DNA from: Fimenecus sp051881455
GTDB taxonomy: Bacteria > Bacillota > Clostridia > Oscillospirales > Acutalibacteraceae
DNA: 64,000 nt
Assembly: GCA_051881455.1 (NCBI GenBank)
Contig: JBJEPX010000005.1
Location: forward strand, 9,221-73,220
Direction of reading: 5' to 3'
Below, piece after piece: positions 17,706 through 24,978 of the stretch. Position numbers and translations under genes: made by a program. Each line of letters opens with the position of its first letter. The stretch's first letter is position 1. A model generated the notes under the pieces. That model saw only the letters and a program-made list of their open reading frames with translations, searched no databases and was not told where the DNA came from.

Positions 17706-17873
17706 ATGAACGAAATGAAGCCTGAGGTTAAAGCATATTTTGATACTCTTCCCAAAAATGTTCAAACATCTGTTATTGAATCGGGAGCAAAGTTTAATAC
17801 TGTGGAACAGCTAAAAGTTGTTGCCGAGTCATATAAGGTGAGGGGAGTCGAACCCAATATGCCGGAAAATTGA
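17706..17873 (+). CDS. Small protein whose C-terminus is encoded by a 225-bp repeat element
   Basis: This 55-residue ORF has AAGGAAAGTGA before its ATG. Residues 1-43 (MKPEVKAYFDTLPKNVQTSV and NTVEQLKVVAESY within it) have the look of short helical proteins found in Clostridia; function is unknown. From residue 44 on, the sequence (KVRGVEPNMPEN) is translated from the left end of the inverted-repeat element at 17835. The natural C-terminus was therefore probably replaced by insertion. It may be a functional short protein or a truncated relic. Confidence 0.5.
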   Translation: MNEMKPEVKAYFDTLPKNVQTSVIESGAKFNTVEQLKVVAESYKVRGVEPNMPEN

Positions 17874-18059
17874 TATTACGGCGTATTTTCACTTTTTCAC
17901 CGTTGTCGGGCGTCAGCCCGACTGCCGTTTCAAAAGAAAAAATCCATCCGTACTCTCTGCTTTTTCGGTGCGGAGCAGTTTAAAACGAGGCGATTTTTAA
18001 CGCAGTTCAGGCAGAAATATACCGTTTTAAACCATATCGGGTTCAACTCTCCTCACCTT
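17835..18059 (+). repeat. 225-bp MITE-like element, copy 1
   Basis: The element begins AAGGTGAGGGGAGTCGAACC and ends with the near-complement GGTTCAACTCTCCTCACCTT, giving terminal inverted repeats of about 27 bases. A second copy of exactly the same length and orientation lies at 37980-38204; by eye the two differ at about 18 positions with no gaps (about 92% identity). Inside is a hairpin GTCGGGC-GTCA-GCCCGAC. There is no ORF of note. The features suit a nonautonomous mobile element. No clear target duplication is visible. Confidence 0.75.
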
Positions 18060-18128
18060 TCAGGGCAAATAAGAAAGAGTTGCGGCGGGGGTTATTCCTC
18101 CGCCGCCGTGATAAATTTACATATAAAC

Positions 18129-18166
18129 CGGTAAAAAGGGGACAGTCCCCTTTTTACCGATTTTTT
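18129..18166 (+). terminator. Very strong intrinsic terminator
   Basis: CGGTAAAAAGGGGAC (18129-18143) and GTCCCCTTTTTACCG (18145-18159) form a perfect 15-bp inverted repeat, followed by TTTTTT. A separate GC hairpin (GCGGCGGGGG with CCTCCGCCGC, about 18080-18106) lies just upstream. The other bases of the 17874-18256 gap hold the 225-bp element and the next promoter region. Confidence 0.9.
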
Positions 18167-18256
18167 ATGCATTTTTGTGGGAAATATGCGATGCAACATA
18201 TTATTGCGTGACAAATGAAGTGAAATGTGATTAAATTAAGATAAGGAGGCGGTCAA

Positions 18257-19702
18257 ATGGCTGTAAAAGTTTCAAAAAATCTGCGCCGCTTACGCAAAGC
18301 GCAAAACAAAACGCAGGAACAGTTGGCGGCGGAATTGAATGTCACCCGGCAGGCAATTTCCAACTGGGAAAACGATAAAACCCAGCCCGATTTAGAGTCG
18401 CTTTTAACACTTTCTAAAATTTTCGGCGTGGAGATTGAAGAACTTATCTACGGCGAAAAGCGGCAGGTAGGTACAGAGGTTGACCCCGACCGTGCAAGCG
18501 CCAAGGTACGCATCATTATGGGCGTAGTCGGTGCAGTGTTCATCGGCATCGGTCTGATATTTATATTTTTTAACTTTTGGCAGGACTTTCCCTTACCCTT
18601 GCAAACCGCTTTTTCAATCATACCGTTGATTGCGGGACAGGCGTTCGCGGTGTATGTTCTCATGAAACGGCAGGACGAGGTAATTTGGCGTGAATGCGGC
18701 GCAATTTTGTGGTGTATCGGTATTATTTCCACCATTGCCCTTATTAACAGCGTGTTTGACATTCACTGTGGTTTCAAAAATTGCTTGCTGATTGATATTT
18801 TCCTTTGCTTGCCTGTATTCTATCTTATGCGCGCGGTTTCGCCCATTGCATTTTACTTTTACATGGTCGTTCATTGGTCGGTGTTGGCAGAAAATCTTTG
18901 GTTGTCGGGTATTTTGTTGATTTTCGGTCTTTTGTATATATTTGTGTTTCGGAAAAACCGCGAAGATGTGCGTTATAAATACACGGTTTGGGTTTCATCA
19001 ATCGGAGCGGTGGCTTTCGGTATTGCGCAGTTGATTGTTCAGTTGACGGAATATGATTGGTTTGTCTTTTCGCTTTTGATTGTTCCGTTTCTCTTATTGT
19101 ATCTGGTAGGCGGCAGGGATACCGACTTCACCCTTCCCTTTAAGCCGTTGGGAGTGGCAGGCTGTGCCGCATTTCTGACCTTTTTGTCTGTTATGGTTTT
19201 AGTAGATGCACCGTCACCTTCAAAATGGAATGCGGAACTGTTGGTGTTTGAGAGTTACAAACCTTTTTATTTCGCTTGTATTTTCCTGCTTATTGCAGTA
19301 TTAGGTACGGCGGCAATCCGTTTTCGCAGCTTCGAGGATAATTTACCGAAAATTATGCTGAGCGCATTTTCATTTGGGGCGGTACTGTCGTCCGTAGTTG
19401 CCTATGCAACCGGCTTAAAAGGACTTTTATGGCTTGTATGCATCTGCGCGGTAGGATTCGGCGGTGCACTCATATATATAGGGCTTGACGATTTAAAACT
19501 GATGCCCGCAAATTTGGGATTACTGATGTTGTTTGTGCAGCTTATTTTCCTGTTAATCGAAATGGATTTAAGTCCGCTTGTTATCGGCATTATTTTTCTG
19601 ATGTTCGGCGCGGCGCTCATAGTGCTCAATTACAAAATGCACGAACGAAAGCGTGAGGAAGCATACTTGGCAGAGAACGCAAAGGAGGCGGCACAGGAAT
19701 GA
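18257..19702 (+). CDS. XRE-type HTH regulator fused to a polytopic membrane domain
   Basis: Residues 5-65 are a lambda-repressor-type HTH (LRRLRKAQNKTQEQLAAELN, then VTRQAISNWENDKTQPDLES). After a short linker come about twelve hydrophobic helices (80-465) resembling DUF2157-type membrane proteins. The arrangement suggests a DNA-binding protein tethered to the membrane that responds to an envelope or membrane signal. GGAGGCGGT precedes the ATG. Its end overlaps the next gene (ATGA). The signal and target genes are unknown; its own operon is an obvious candidate target. Confidence 0.8.
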   Translation: MAVKVSKNLRRLRKAQNKTQEQLAAELNVTRQAISNWENDKTQPDLESLLTLSKIFGVEIEELIYGEKRQVGTEVDPDRASAKVRIIMGVVGAVFIGIGLIFIFFNFWQDFPLPLQTAFSIIPLIAGQAFAVYVLMKRQDEVIWRECGAILWCIGIISTIALINSVFDIHCGFKNCLLIDIFLCLPVFYLMRAVSPIAFYFYMVVHWSVLAENLWLSGILLIFGLLYIFVFRKNREDVRYKYTVWVSSIGAVAFGIAQLIVQLTEYDWFVFSLLIVPFLLLYLVGGRDTDFTLPFKPLGVAGCAAFLTFLSVMVLVDAPSPSKWNAELLVFESYKPFYFACIFLLIAVLGTAAIRFRSFEDNLPKIMLSAFSFGAVLSSVVAYATGLKGLLWLVCICAVGFGGALIYIGLDDLKLMPANLGLLMLFVQLIFLLIEMDLSPLVIGIIFLMFGAALIVLNYKMHERKREEAYLAENAKEAAQE

Positions 19703-20262
19703 AACAGAAAAAATGGCTTATTCCGATTTTAGCGCTTGTTTTGCTTGTGCAGATACTTGCTCCCGTAGGGCTGATTTTATACCACAAAAATCTCAACCGT
19801 GATATTTCGGAAAAAGGTGAGATTTATCGCGTGGCTGTTTCTATTGAAAGTGTTTACGACGGTTCTGTTCGTTATGATTTTGTGGATTTCTATAATCCGT
19901 ACTCTGTTAATAACTCTACCGCATACTTTGTATTGGAAACTGATGACAACGGGATGACAAGTTTGAGCGAATCGCTTTACGAAAAGCCAAACGAAGATAT
20001 ACCGTATATTCGATGCGTAAATACCGATGCGTTTCCGTATAACCGTACTTATCTGATTGAGGATACAAATCTTTACTATGCAGGCGCACTAATTGATATC
20101 TCCCGAACAGACTTGTTTGCCCCGGAGTTAATTGCCAAACAAACCGTTGCACTGCAAAAATGGTATTTGGAATTATCAGTATATAACGGGAACTTCATTG
20201 TGCGCGGTATTTTTGATGAAAACGGAACACCTTGTGAACAGGCATTGAAAGAATTGTTATAA
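19699..20262 (+). CDS. Membrane-anchored protein, possibly GDYXXLXY-related
   Basis: This 187-residue protein has one N-terminal membrane anchor (WLIPILALVLLVQILAPVGL, about 5-24) and an outer domain. Proteins with the GDYXXLXY domain often sit next to DUF2157 membrane proteins, which is the same arrangement seen here. The outer domain fits that size but lacks a clean motif, so the assignment rests mainly on context. It overlaps the preceding gene by four bases and is followed by a terminator. Confidence 0.55.
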   Translation: MKQKKWLIPILALVLLVQILAPVGLILYHKNLNRDISEKGEIYRVAVSIESVYDGSVRYDFVDFYNPYSVNNSTAYFVLETDDNGMTSLSESLYEKPNEDIPYIRCVNTDAFPYNRTYLIEDTNLYYAGALIDISRTDLFAPELIAKQTVALQKWYLELSVYNGNFIVRGIFDENGTPCEQALKELL

Positions 20263-20266
20263 AACG

Positions 20267-20310
20267 AAAAGCAACCGGATAACCTTAAAAGGGTTGTCCG
20301 GTTGCTTTTT
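20267..20310 (+). terminator. Terminator after the XRE-membrane gene pair
   Basis: AAAAGCAACCGGATAACC pairs with GGGTTGTCCGGTTGCTTTT (one wobble), followed by T residues. Confidence 0.9.
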
Positions 20311-20314
20311 GCAG

Positions 20315-20345
20315 TTGACAAAACAGGTAAAAAATAGTTTAATAT
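20315..20345 (+). promoter_or_regulatory. Promoter of trpS
   Basis: TTGACA at 20315-20320 is followed after 17 to 19 bases by TTTAAT/TAATAT (20338-20345). The leader before trpS is only about 25 bases, so there is no room for a T-box. Confidence 0.6.
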
Positions 20346-20371
20346 ACTGTATATAAAGAAAGGTGAGATAT

Positions 20372-21379
20372 ATGGAAAACACCGCAGAGAGAAAGAAAAT
20401 AGTTTTAAGCGCAATTCAGCCCACAGGCACTCCTACACTGGGCAATTATTTAGGTGCGCTGAAAAATTGGAAAAATATGTCAAAGGATTACGACTGCCTT
20501 TATGCCGTTGCGGATTTACATTCCCTTACGGTTCGTCCCGAGCCGCAGGCATTGCGCCGTCAGACACTTGAAATGTATGCAATCCTTTTGGCGCTTGGTC
20601 TTGACCCCGAGGAAAACATAGTTTTTATACAAAGCCATGTTCCTCAGCATGCACAGCTTGCGTGGATTCTCAATTGTTCCACACAGTTCGGTGAGGCGGC
20701 AAGAATGACTCAGTTTAAGGACAAGAGCGAAAAGCATCCCGAAAATGTAAATGTGGGACTTTTCACATATCCTGTATTGATGGCGGCGGATATACTTTTG
20801 TATCAGGCGGATTATGTCCCAATAGGAGCCGACCAGAAACAGCATCTTGAAATTGCCCGCGATATTGCCGAAAGGTTTAATACCGTTTACGGCAACACCT
20901 TTAAACTCCCCGAGCCCTTTATCGGCAAGGTGGGAGCCCGTGTTATGTCGTTGCAGGACCCCATGCAGAAAATGAGCAAGTCCGACCCCAATCCCAAGGG
21001 CTTTATCTCCATGCTTGACGAGGATAATGTAATAGTCAAAAAGATTAAATCGGCGGTTACTGACAGTGAAGCAAAAGTAAGATACGCAGAGGGCAAGGAC
21101 GGCATAAATAACCTTATGAGCATTTATTCCTGCTGCACGGGTAAATCTTATGATGAGATTGAAAAAGAATTTGACGGCAAGGGCTACGGCGACTTTAAAC
21201 AAGCAGTTGCCGAGGCAGTAGTCTATGAACTTCGCCCCTTTAAGGATGAGTTTAAGCGCCTAATGGCAGATAAGGCATACCTTTTGGAGTGTGCAGAGCT
21301 TGGTGCGGAAAAAGCCGCCCATATGGCACAAAGAACACTCTCAAAGGCAATGAAAAAAACAGGTCTTTTCATGCTTTAA
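20372..21379 (+). CDS. trpS: Tryptophanyl-tRNA synthetase
   Basis: This class Ic synthetase charges tRNA-Trp. The 335 residues contain the HIGH-like motif (PTGTPTLGNYLGAL, about 12-25) and KMSKS (KMSKSDPNPKG, about 193-203). The ATG at 20372 is chosen because AGAAAGG lies upstream at good distance; a GTG nine bases earlier is less likely. It stands alone between terminator-like sequences. Unlike many clostridial trpS genes it has no T-box leader. Confidence 0.96.
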   Translation: MENTAERKKIVLSAIQPTGTPTLGNYLGALKNWKNMSKDYDCLYAVADLHSLTVRPEPQALRRQTLEMYAILLALGLDPEENIVFIQSHVPQHAQLAWILNCSTQFGEAARMTQFKDKSEKHPENVNVGLFTYPVLMAADILLYQADYVPIGADQKQHLEIARDIAERFNTVYGNTFKLPEPFIGKVGARVMSLQDPMQKMSKSDPNPKGFISMLDEDNVIVKKIKSAVTDSEAKVRYAEGKDGINNLMSIYSCCTGKSYDEIEKEFDGKGYGDFKQAVAEAVVYELRPFKDEFKRLMADKAYLLECAELGAEKAAHMAQRTLSKAMKKTGLFML

Positions 21380-21540
21380 TTTGTTTCTTTTTCCGTTATG
21401 CGTCCTCGTCTTCGCTTCGCGGTATCTACATACAGCTTCAGCTCGACGAGATTGCCTGACGAAAAAATAAAGCAAATTTAATTTTGTGGTTTCTTTTTCC
21501 GCAATACTTCGTACCGGTAATCATAGAATTTTATAATAAT

Positions 21541-21776
21541 TCGTAGGGGACAGAGCCCGACATCGTCCCGAAAAACAACCCCTCTGTCACTTCGTGACAT
21601 CCGCTGACGGCGGCCGTCCCTTTTGTCTGCTTCGCAGACATTTCCCCACACAGTGGGGAATCACCCCTTTCAGGGGAGACAAGGAGCGTTGCGGTATTAT
21701 AGGGGTTGGCGACCTCGACAGCCCGAAAAAAATTCCGTAAAACTAACGGTGCGCCGAGGTCGTCGCACCCTACAAA
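21541..21776. repeat. Intergenic repeat built of serial small hairpins
   Basis: The element starts GTAGGGGACAGAGCCCGAC and ends GGTCGTCGCACCCTAC. Between these are several short hairpins in a row: TGTCACTTCGTGACA, TGTCTGCTTCGCAGACA, CCCCACACAGTGGGG and CCCCTTTCAGGGG. Such blocks are typical of noncoding dispersed repeats in Ruminococcaceae-type genomes. The bases between trpS and the element (21380-21540) show nothing I can name. Confidence 0.6.
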
Positions 21777-21827
21777 ACATCCCATGCTTTTGATGATTTA
21801 AAGCAATAAAATTTTCCGCAAAAACTA

Positions 21828-21856
21828 TTGACACCGCCGTAAATCGGTGATAAAAT
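21828..21856 (+). promoter_or_regulatory. Promoter of the aromatic amino acid operon
   Basis: Consensus TTGACA (21828-21833), exactly 17 bases, then TAAAAT (21851-21856). The start would fall near 21863, before the leader peptide. Confidence 0.88.
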
Positions 21857-21889
21857 TATTTTCAATCAGTACAAAGAGGTAGAATTCTT

Positions 21890-21994
21890 ATGAAAACTCT
21901 TAATTTTGCAGCTGAATACTTTTACTTTTGCTTTAACTTTTTCTTTACAAAGTCAAGGCTTACTTTCGCTGCGAAAAAAGAACAATCATGCTGA
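21890..21994 (+). CDS. Phe/Tyr-rich leader peptide of the aromatic operon
   Basis: This 34-codon ORF has AAAGAGGT at good spacing before its ATG. Residues 10-19 read YFYFCFNFFF, and in all there are eight Phe and two Tyr codons, far above chance. This is the design of pheL-type leader peptides: scarcity of charged tRNA-Phe or tRNA-Tyr stalls the ribosome. The downstream genes make the precursors of exactly these amino acids. The end of the ORF overlaps the antiterminator strand (CTTTCGCTG, 21963-21971). Confidence 0.82.
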   Translation: MKTLNFAAEYFYFCFNFFFTKSRLTFAAKKEQSC

Positions 21995-22018
21995 TTTTTT
22001 GAAAATCTGTATCTTATG

Positions 22019-22053
22019 TTCCCACAGCGAAAGAAAGCTGTGGGAATTTTTAT
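22019..22053 (+). terminator. Attenuator terminator before aroF, with competing antiterminator
   Basis: TTCCCACAGC (22019-22028) and GCTGTGGGAA (22037-22046) form a 10-bp stem with a T-rich tail (TTTTTATT). CAGCGAAAG (22025-22033), in its left arm and loop, is perfectly complementary to CTTTCGCTG (21963-21971) in the leader peptide ORF. A ribosome stalled on the Phe/Tyr codons would leave the latter free to pair and prevent terminator formation. Confidence 0.85.
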
Positions 22054-22070
22054 TGTAAAGGAGTATTTTT

Positions 22071-23072
22071 ATGGTAGTAATTCTTAAAAATCATGCGGAC
22101 AAGGACAAGGTGGAAAACCTCACCAACTGGCTGCAAAGTCAAAAGCTTATGATAAACGAGGTCAAGGGCGAGTATCAGACAATTCTCGGCCTTATCGGCG
22201 ACACAAGCCGTGTTGATATCGACCTTATCCAAAGCCTTGATATTGTTGAGGATGTAAAGCGTATTTCGGAGCCTTATAAGTGCGCAAACAGAAATTTCCA
22301 CCCCGACGACACTGTCATTGATGTTGAGGGATACAAAATAGGCGGCGGCAATTTTCAGTTTTTCGCAGGTCCCTGCTCTGTTGAAAGCCGTGAGCAGATT
22401 ATTGAAATTGCAAAGGATGTTAAAGCGGCAGGCGCTAACATACTGCGCGGCGGCGCTTTCAAGCCCAGAACGTCACCCTACGCTTTCCAGGGAATGAGGG
22501 CAGAGGGCTTGGAGCTTCTTCTCGAAGCCAAAAAAGCAACAGGTATGCCTATCGTAACAGAGATTATGGACGCTTCTCACATTCCCATGTTTGAAAACGT
22601 TGATATTATTCAGGTGGGAGCACGGAATATGCAGAATTTCGAGCTTTTAAAGGAGCTGGGTCATCTTGATAAGCCTATTTTCTTAAAAAGAGGACTTTCA
22701 AGCACACTTCAGGAGCTTTTGATGAGCGCAGAATACATTATGGCAGGGGGCAATGAAAAGGTTATTCTTTGCGAAAGAGGTATAAGAACCTTTGAAACCG
22801 CAACAAGAAATACCCTTGATATTTCAGCAGTACCCCTCCTTAAAGAAAAATCACATCTCCCCGTAGTTGTTGACCCCTCCCACGCATCGGGTATTGCCCG
22901 CCTTGTTGAGCCCATGGCTTATGCGGCGGCGGCATGCGGAGCGGACGGACTTATGATTGAGGTGCACAATAACCCTGCCTGCGCTCTCTGCGACGGTCCT
23001 CAGGCGCTTACTCCGCCTCAGTTTGCAAAGGTTGTAAAAGGCGTTGAAAATATCAGAAAGCATATAAATTAA
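22071..23072 (+). CDS. aroF: 3-deoxy-7-phosphoheptulonate (DAHP) synthase, class I beta type
   Basis: The enzyme condenses PEP and erythrose-4-phosphate to open the shikimate pathway. Of its 333 residues, about 1-70 form a ferredoxin-like regulatory domain, as in the Thermotoga enzyme, and the rest is the TIM barrel. Motifs include FAGPCSVES (about 99-107), GGAFKPRTSPYAFQG and VVVDPSHASG. AAAGGAG lies before the ATG and the attenuator directly upstream. The regulatory domain in homologues gives feedback inhibition by Phe or Tyr, in line with the attenuator. Confidence 0.96.
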   Translation: MVVILKNHADKDKVENLTNWLQSQKLMINEVKGEYQTILGLIGDTSRVDIDLIQSLDIVEDVKRISEPYKCANRNFHPDDTVIDVEGYKIGGGNFQFFAGPCSVESREQIIEIAKDVKAAGANILRGGAFKPRTSPYAFQGMRAEGLELLLEAKKATGMPIVTEIMDASHIPMFENVDIIQVGARNMQNFELLKELGHLDKPIFLKRGLSSTLQELLMSAEYIMAGGNEKVILCERGIRTFETATRNTLDISAVPLLKEKSHLPVVVDPSHASGIARLVEPMAYAAAACGADGLMIEVHNNPACALCDGPQALTPPQFAKVVKGVENIRKHIN

Positions 23073-23084
23073 GGGGCTGATTAA

Positions 23085-23918
23085 ATGACGGTAGGAATTA
23101 TAGGCTTGGGGCTTATGGGCGGCTCTCTTGCCAAAGCCATAACCTTCGGCACAGAGCATACCGTTTGGGGCACAAACAGAAGTCCCGAACCGGTGAAAAA
23201 AGCGCTGTTTGCAGGGGCTATTGAAAAAGAGCTTAAAAAAGAGGATTTGTCCCTTTGCGATTTGGTGATAGTATCCCTTTATCCCGAGGCAACCGTTAAT
23301 TATATAAAGGAAAACGCCTCCCTTTTCAAAAAGGGAGCAATCGTTATGGATGTCAGCGGCGTAAAGCGCTATGTGTGCGACGCCCTTTATGATACCGCAA
23401 GAGAAAACGGCTTTGTGTTTTTAGGGGCGCACCCCATGGCAGGCTATCATTTTTCGGGATTTGATTATTCAAGTGCGGAAATGTTTAACAATGCCTCAAT
23501 GATTTTAACACCCTATGAGGATACGCCGAAACAGGCGGTGGAAACAGTAAAGGAGCTGTTTTTGAAAATTGGGTTTACGAATATTCAGATTGCAACGCCT
23601 GAGGAGCACGACAAGATAATTGCCTTTACTTCACAGCTTGCCCATGTGGTGTCAAACGCCTATGTGAAAAGTCCCGAGGCACTCTTGCACAAGGGATTTT
23701 CCGCAGGAAGCTATAAGGATTTAACAAGAGTTGCGTATCTCAACGAAAATATGTGGTCGGAGCTGTTCCTCGAAAACAGGGATAATCTTATAAAAGAGAT
23801 TGACTCAATAGTGAATAATTTAGTACAATATAAAGAAGCGATGGAAAATAACGACCGTGAAAGACTGACAGACCTTTTGCGTGACGGCAGAGTGTTAAAA
23901 GAAAAGATTGACGGGTGA
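23085..23918 (+). CDS. tyrA: Prephenate dehydrogenase
   Basis: This NAD(P)-dependent enzyme oxidatively decarboxylates prephenate to 4-hydroxyphenylpyruvate, the Tyr precursor. Its 277 residues start with the dinucleotide motif GLGLMGGSLAKA (about 6-17). LGAHPMAGYHFSGFDY (about 114-129) contains the substrate-binding His, and the C-terminal half is helical, as in the family. There is no ACT domain, so it should be regulated mainly through expression. It sits 12 bases after aroF. Confidence 0.95.
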   Translation: MTVGIIGLGLMGGSLAKAITFGTEHTVWGTNRSPEPVKKALFAGAIEKELKKEDLSLCDLVIVSLYPEATVNYIKENASLFKKGAIVMDVSGVKRYVCDALYDTARENGFVFLGAHPMAGYHFSGFDYSSAEMFNNASMILTPYEDTPKQAVETVKELFLKIGFTNIQIATPEEHDKIIAFTSQLAHVVSNAYVKSPEALLHKGFSAGSYKDLTRVAYLNENMWSELFLENRDNLIKEIDSIVNNLVQYKEAMENNDRERLTDLLRDGRVLKEKIDG

Positions 23919-23922
23919 CAGT

Positions 23923-24978
23923 ATGGAAACAGTGAGAGTTTCTGCATCAAAAGAATACAATGTGTATATCGGTTCAGACTTTCTTTCCTCTGTGGGGGAA
24001 AAAATAAGAGAGATTAAAGAGCCCTGCCGTGCCGTAATAGTGGCGGACGATACCGTTCATTCTCTCTACGGCGAAACAGTTAAAAAATCCCTTGAAACAA
24101 GCGGATTTACGGTTTGTGAGTTCGTTTTCCCTCACGGTGAAAAATCAAAATCTTTGGAAAACTTCGGTAAAATACAGGAGTTTTGCGCCGAAAACAGCAT
24201 AACACGCACCGACCTTTTTGTAGCTCTCGGCGGCGGCGTAACAGGGGATTTGGCAGGCTTTGCGGCAGCTTCTTATCTGCGTGGTGTGGATTTTGTGCAG
24301 ATTCCTACTACCGTCCTTGCAATGGTAGACTCTTCCGTGGGCGGCAAAACAGCGGTGAATTTAAAGGCAGGCAAAAACCTTTGCGGCGCTTTTTATCAGC
24401 CCATAGCCGTGTATGCCGACTGTGAAACACTTAATACCTTGCCCGAGGAAACCTTCTCTGAGGGTTGTGCCGAAATAATAAAATACGGTATGATTTTAGA
24501 CGGCGATTTTCTTGACTTTTTGCAGAACAACAGCATTAAGGATAATATAGAAAAGGTAATAAAACGCTGTGTTGAAATCAAACGTGATGTGGTAAGCCGT
24601 GACGAATTTGAAAACGGCGACAGAAAGCTTCTCAATTTCGGCCACACAATAGGTCACGCTGTGGAAAAATGCAGTAATTTAACTATATCTCACGGCAACG
24701 CGGTATCAATCGGTATGGTTATCGCCGCAAGGGGAGCGTATAAAACGGGCATGGTAAATGAGGACTTTACAAAAGTTCTTTTGCCCGTTTTAAAGGCAAA
24801 TTCACTCCCAGTAAGTTGTGAATTTTCAGCGGAAGAGCTGTATGATGCGGCGCTTTCCGATAAAAAACGCAGTCTTGATACAATTTCGCTGATTATACCC
24901 CAAAAGTACGGACTTTGCAAAATCCAAAAGGTGTCCGTAACGGATTTAAAGGAATTTATAAAGCAGGGGCTGAACTGA
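23923..24978 (+). CDS. aroB: 3-dehydroquinate synthase
   Basis: The enzyme cyclises DAHP to 3-dehydroquinate using NAD+ and a divalent metal. The 351 residues contain the nucleotide site GGGVTGDLAGFAAASYLRG (about 100-118) and metal ligands in EIIKYG, NFGHTIGHAVE and SHGNAVSIGM. I prefer the ATG at 23923, just after the tyrA stop, over an in-frame TTG 15 bases earlier; neither has a strong site, so coupling to tyrA is likely. Confidence 0.96.
   Translation: METVRVSASKEYNVYIGSDFLSSVGEKIREIKEPCRAVIVADDTVHSLYGETVKKSLETSGFTVCEFVFPHGEKSKSLENFGKIQEFCAENSITRTDLFVALGGGVTGDLAGFAAASYLRGVDFVQIPTTVLAMVDSSVGGKTAVNLKAGKNLCGAFYQPIAVYADCETLNTLPEETFSEGCAEIIKYGMILDGDFLDFLQNNSIKDNIEKVIKRCVEIKRDVVSRDEFENGDRKLLNFGHTIGHAVEKCSNLTISHGNAVSIGMVIAARGAYKTGMVNEDFTKVLLPVLKANSLPVSCEFSAEELYDAALSDKKRSLDTISLIIPQKYGLCKIQKVSVTDLKEFIKQGLN

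Noticed and set aside
17835..18059. A tRNA gene suggested by GGTTCAACTCTCCTCACC at the end of the 225-bp element
   Set aside because: The T-loop motif is present, but the T stem pairs only partly and there is no D-arm, anticodon arm or matching spacing. The same bases are explained as a terminal inverted repeat.
20311..20371. T-box leader before trpS
   Set aside because: Only about 25 transcribed bases precede the gene, too short for any T-box structure.
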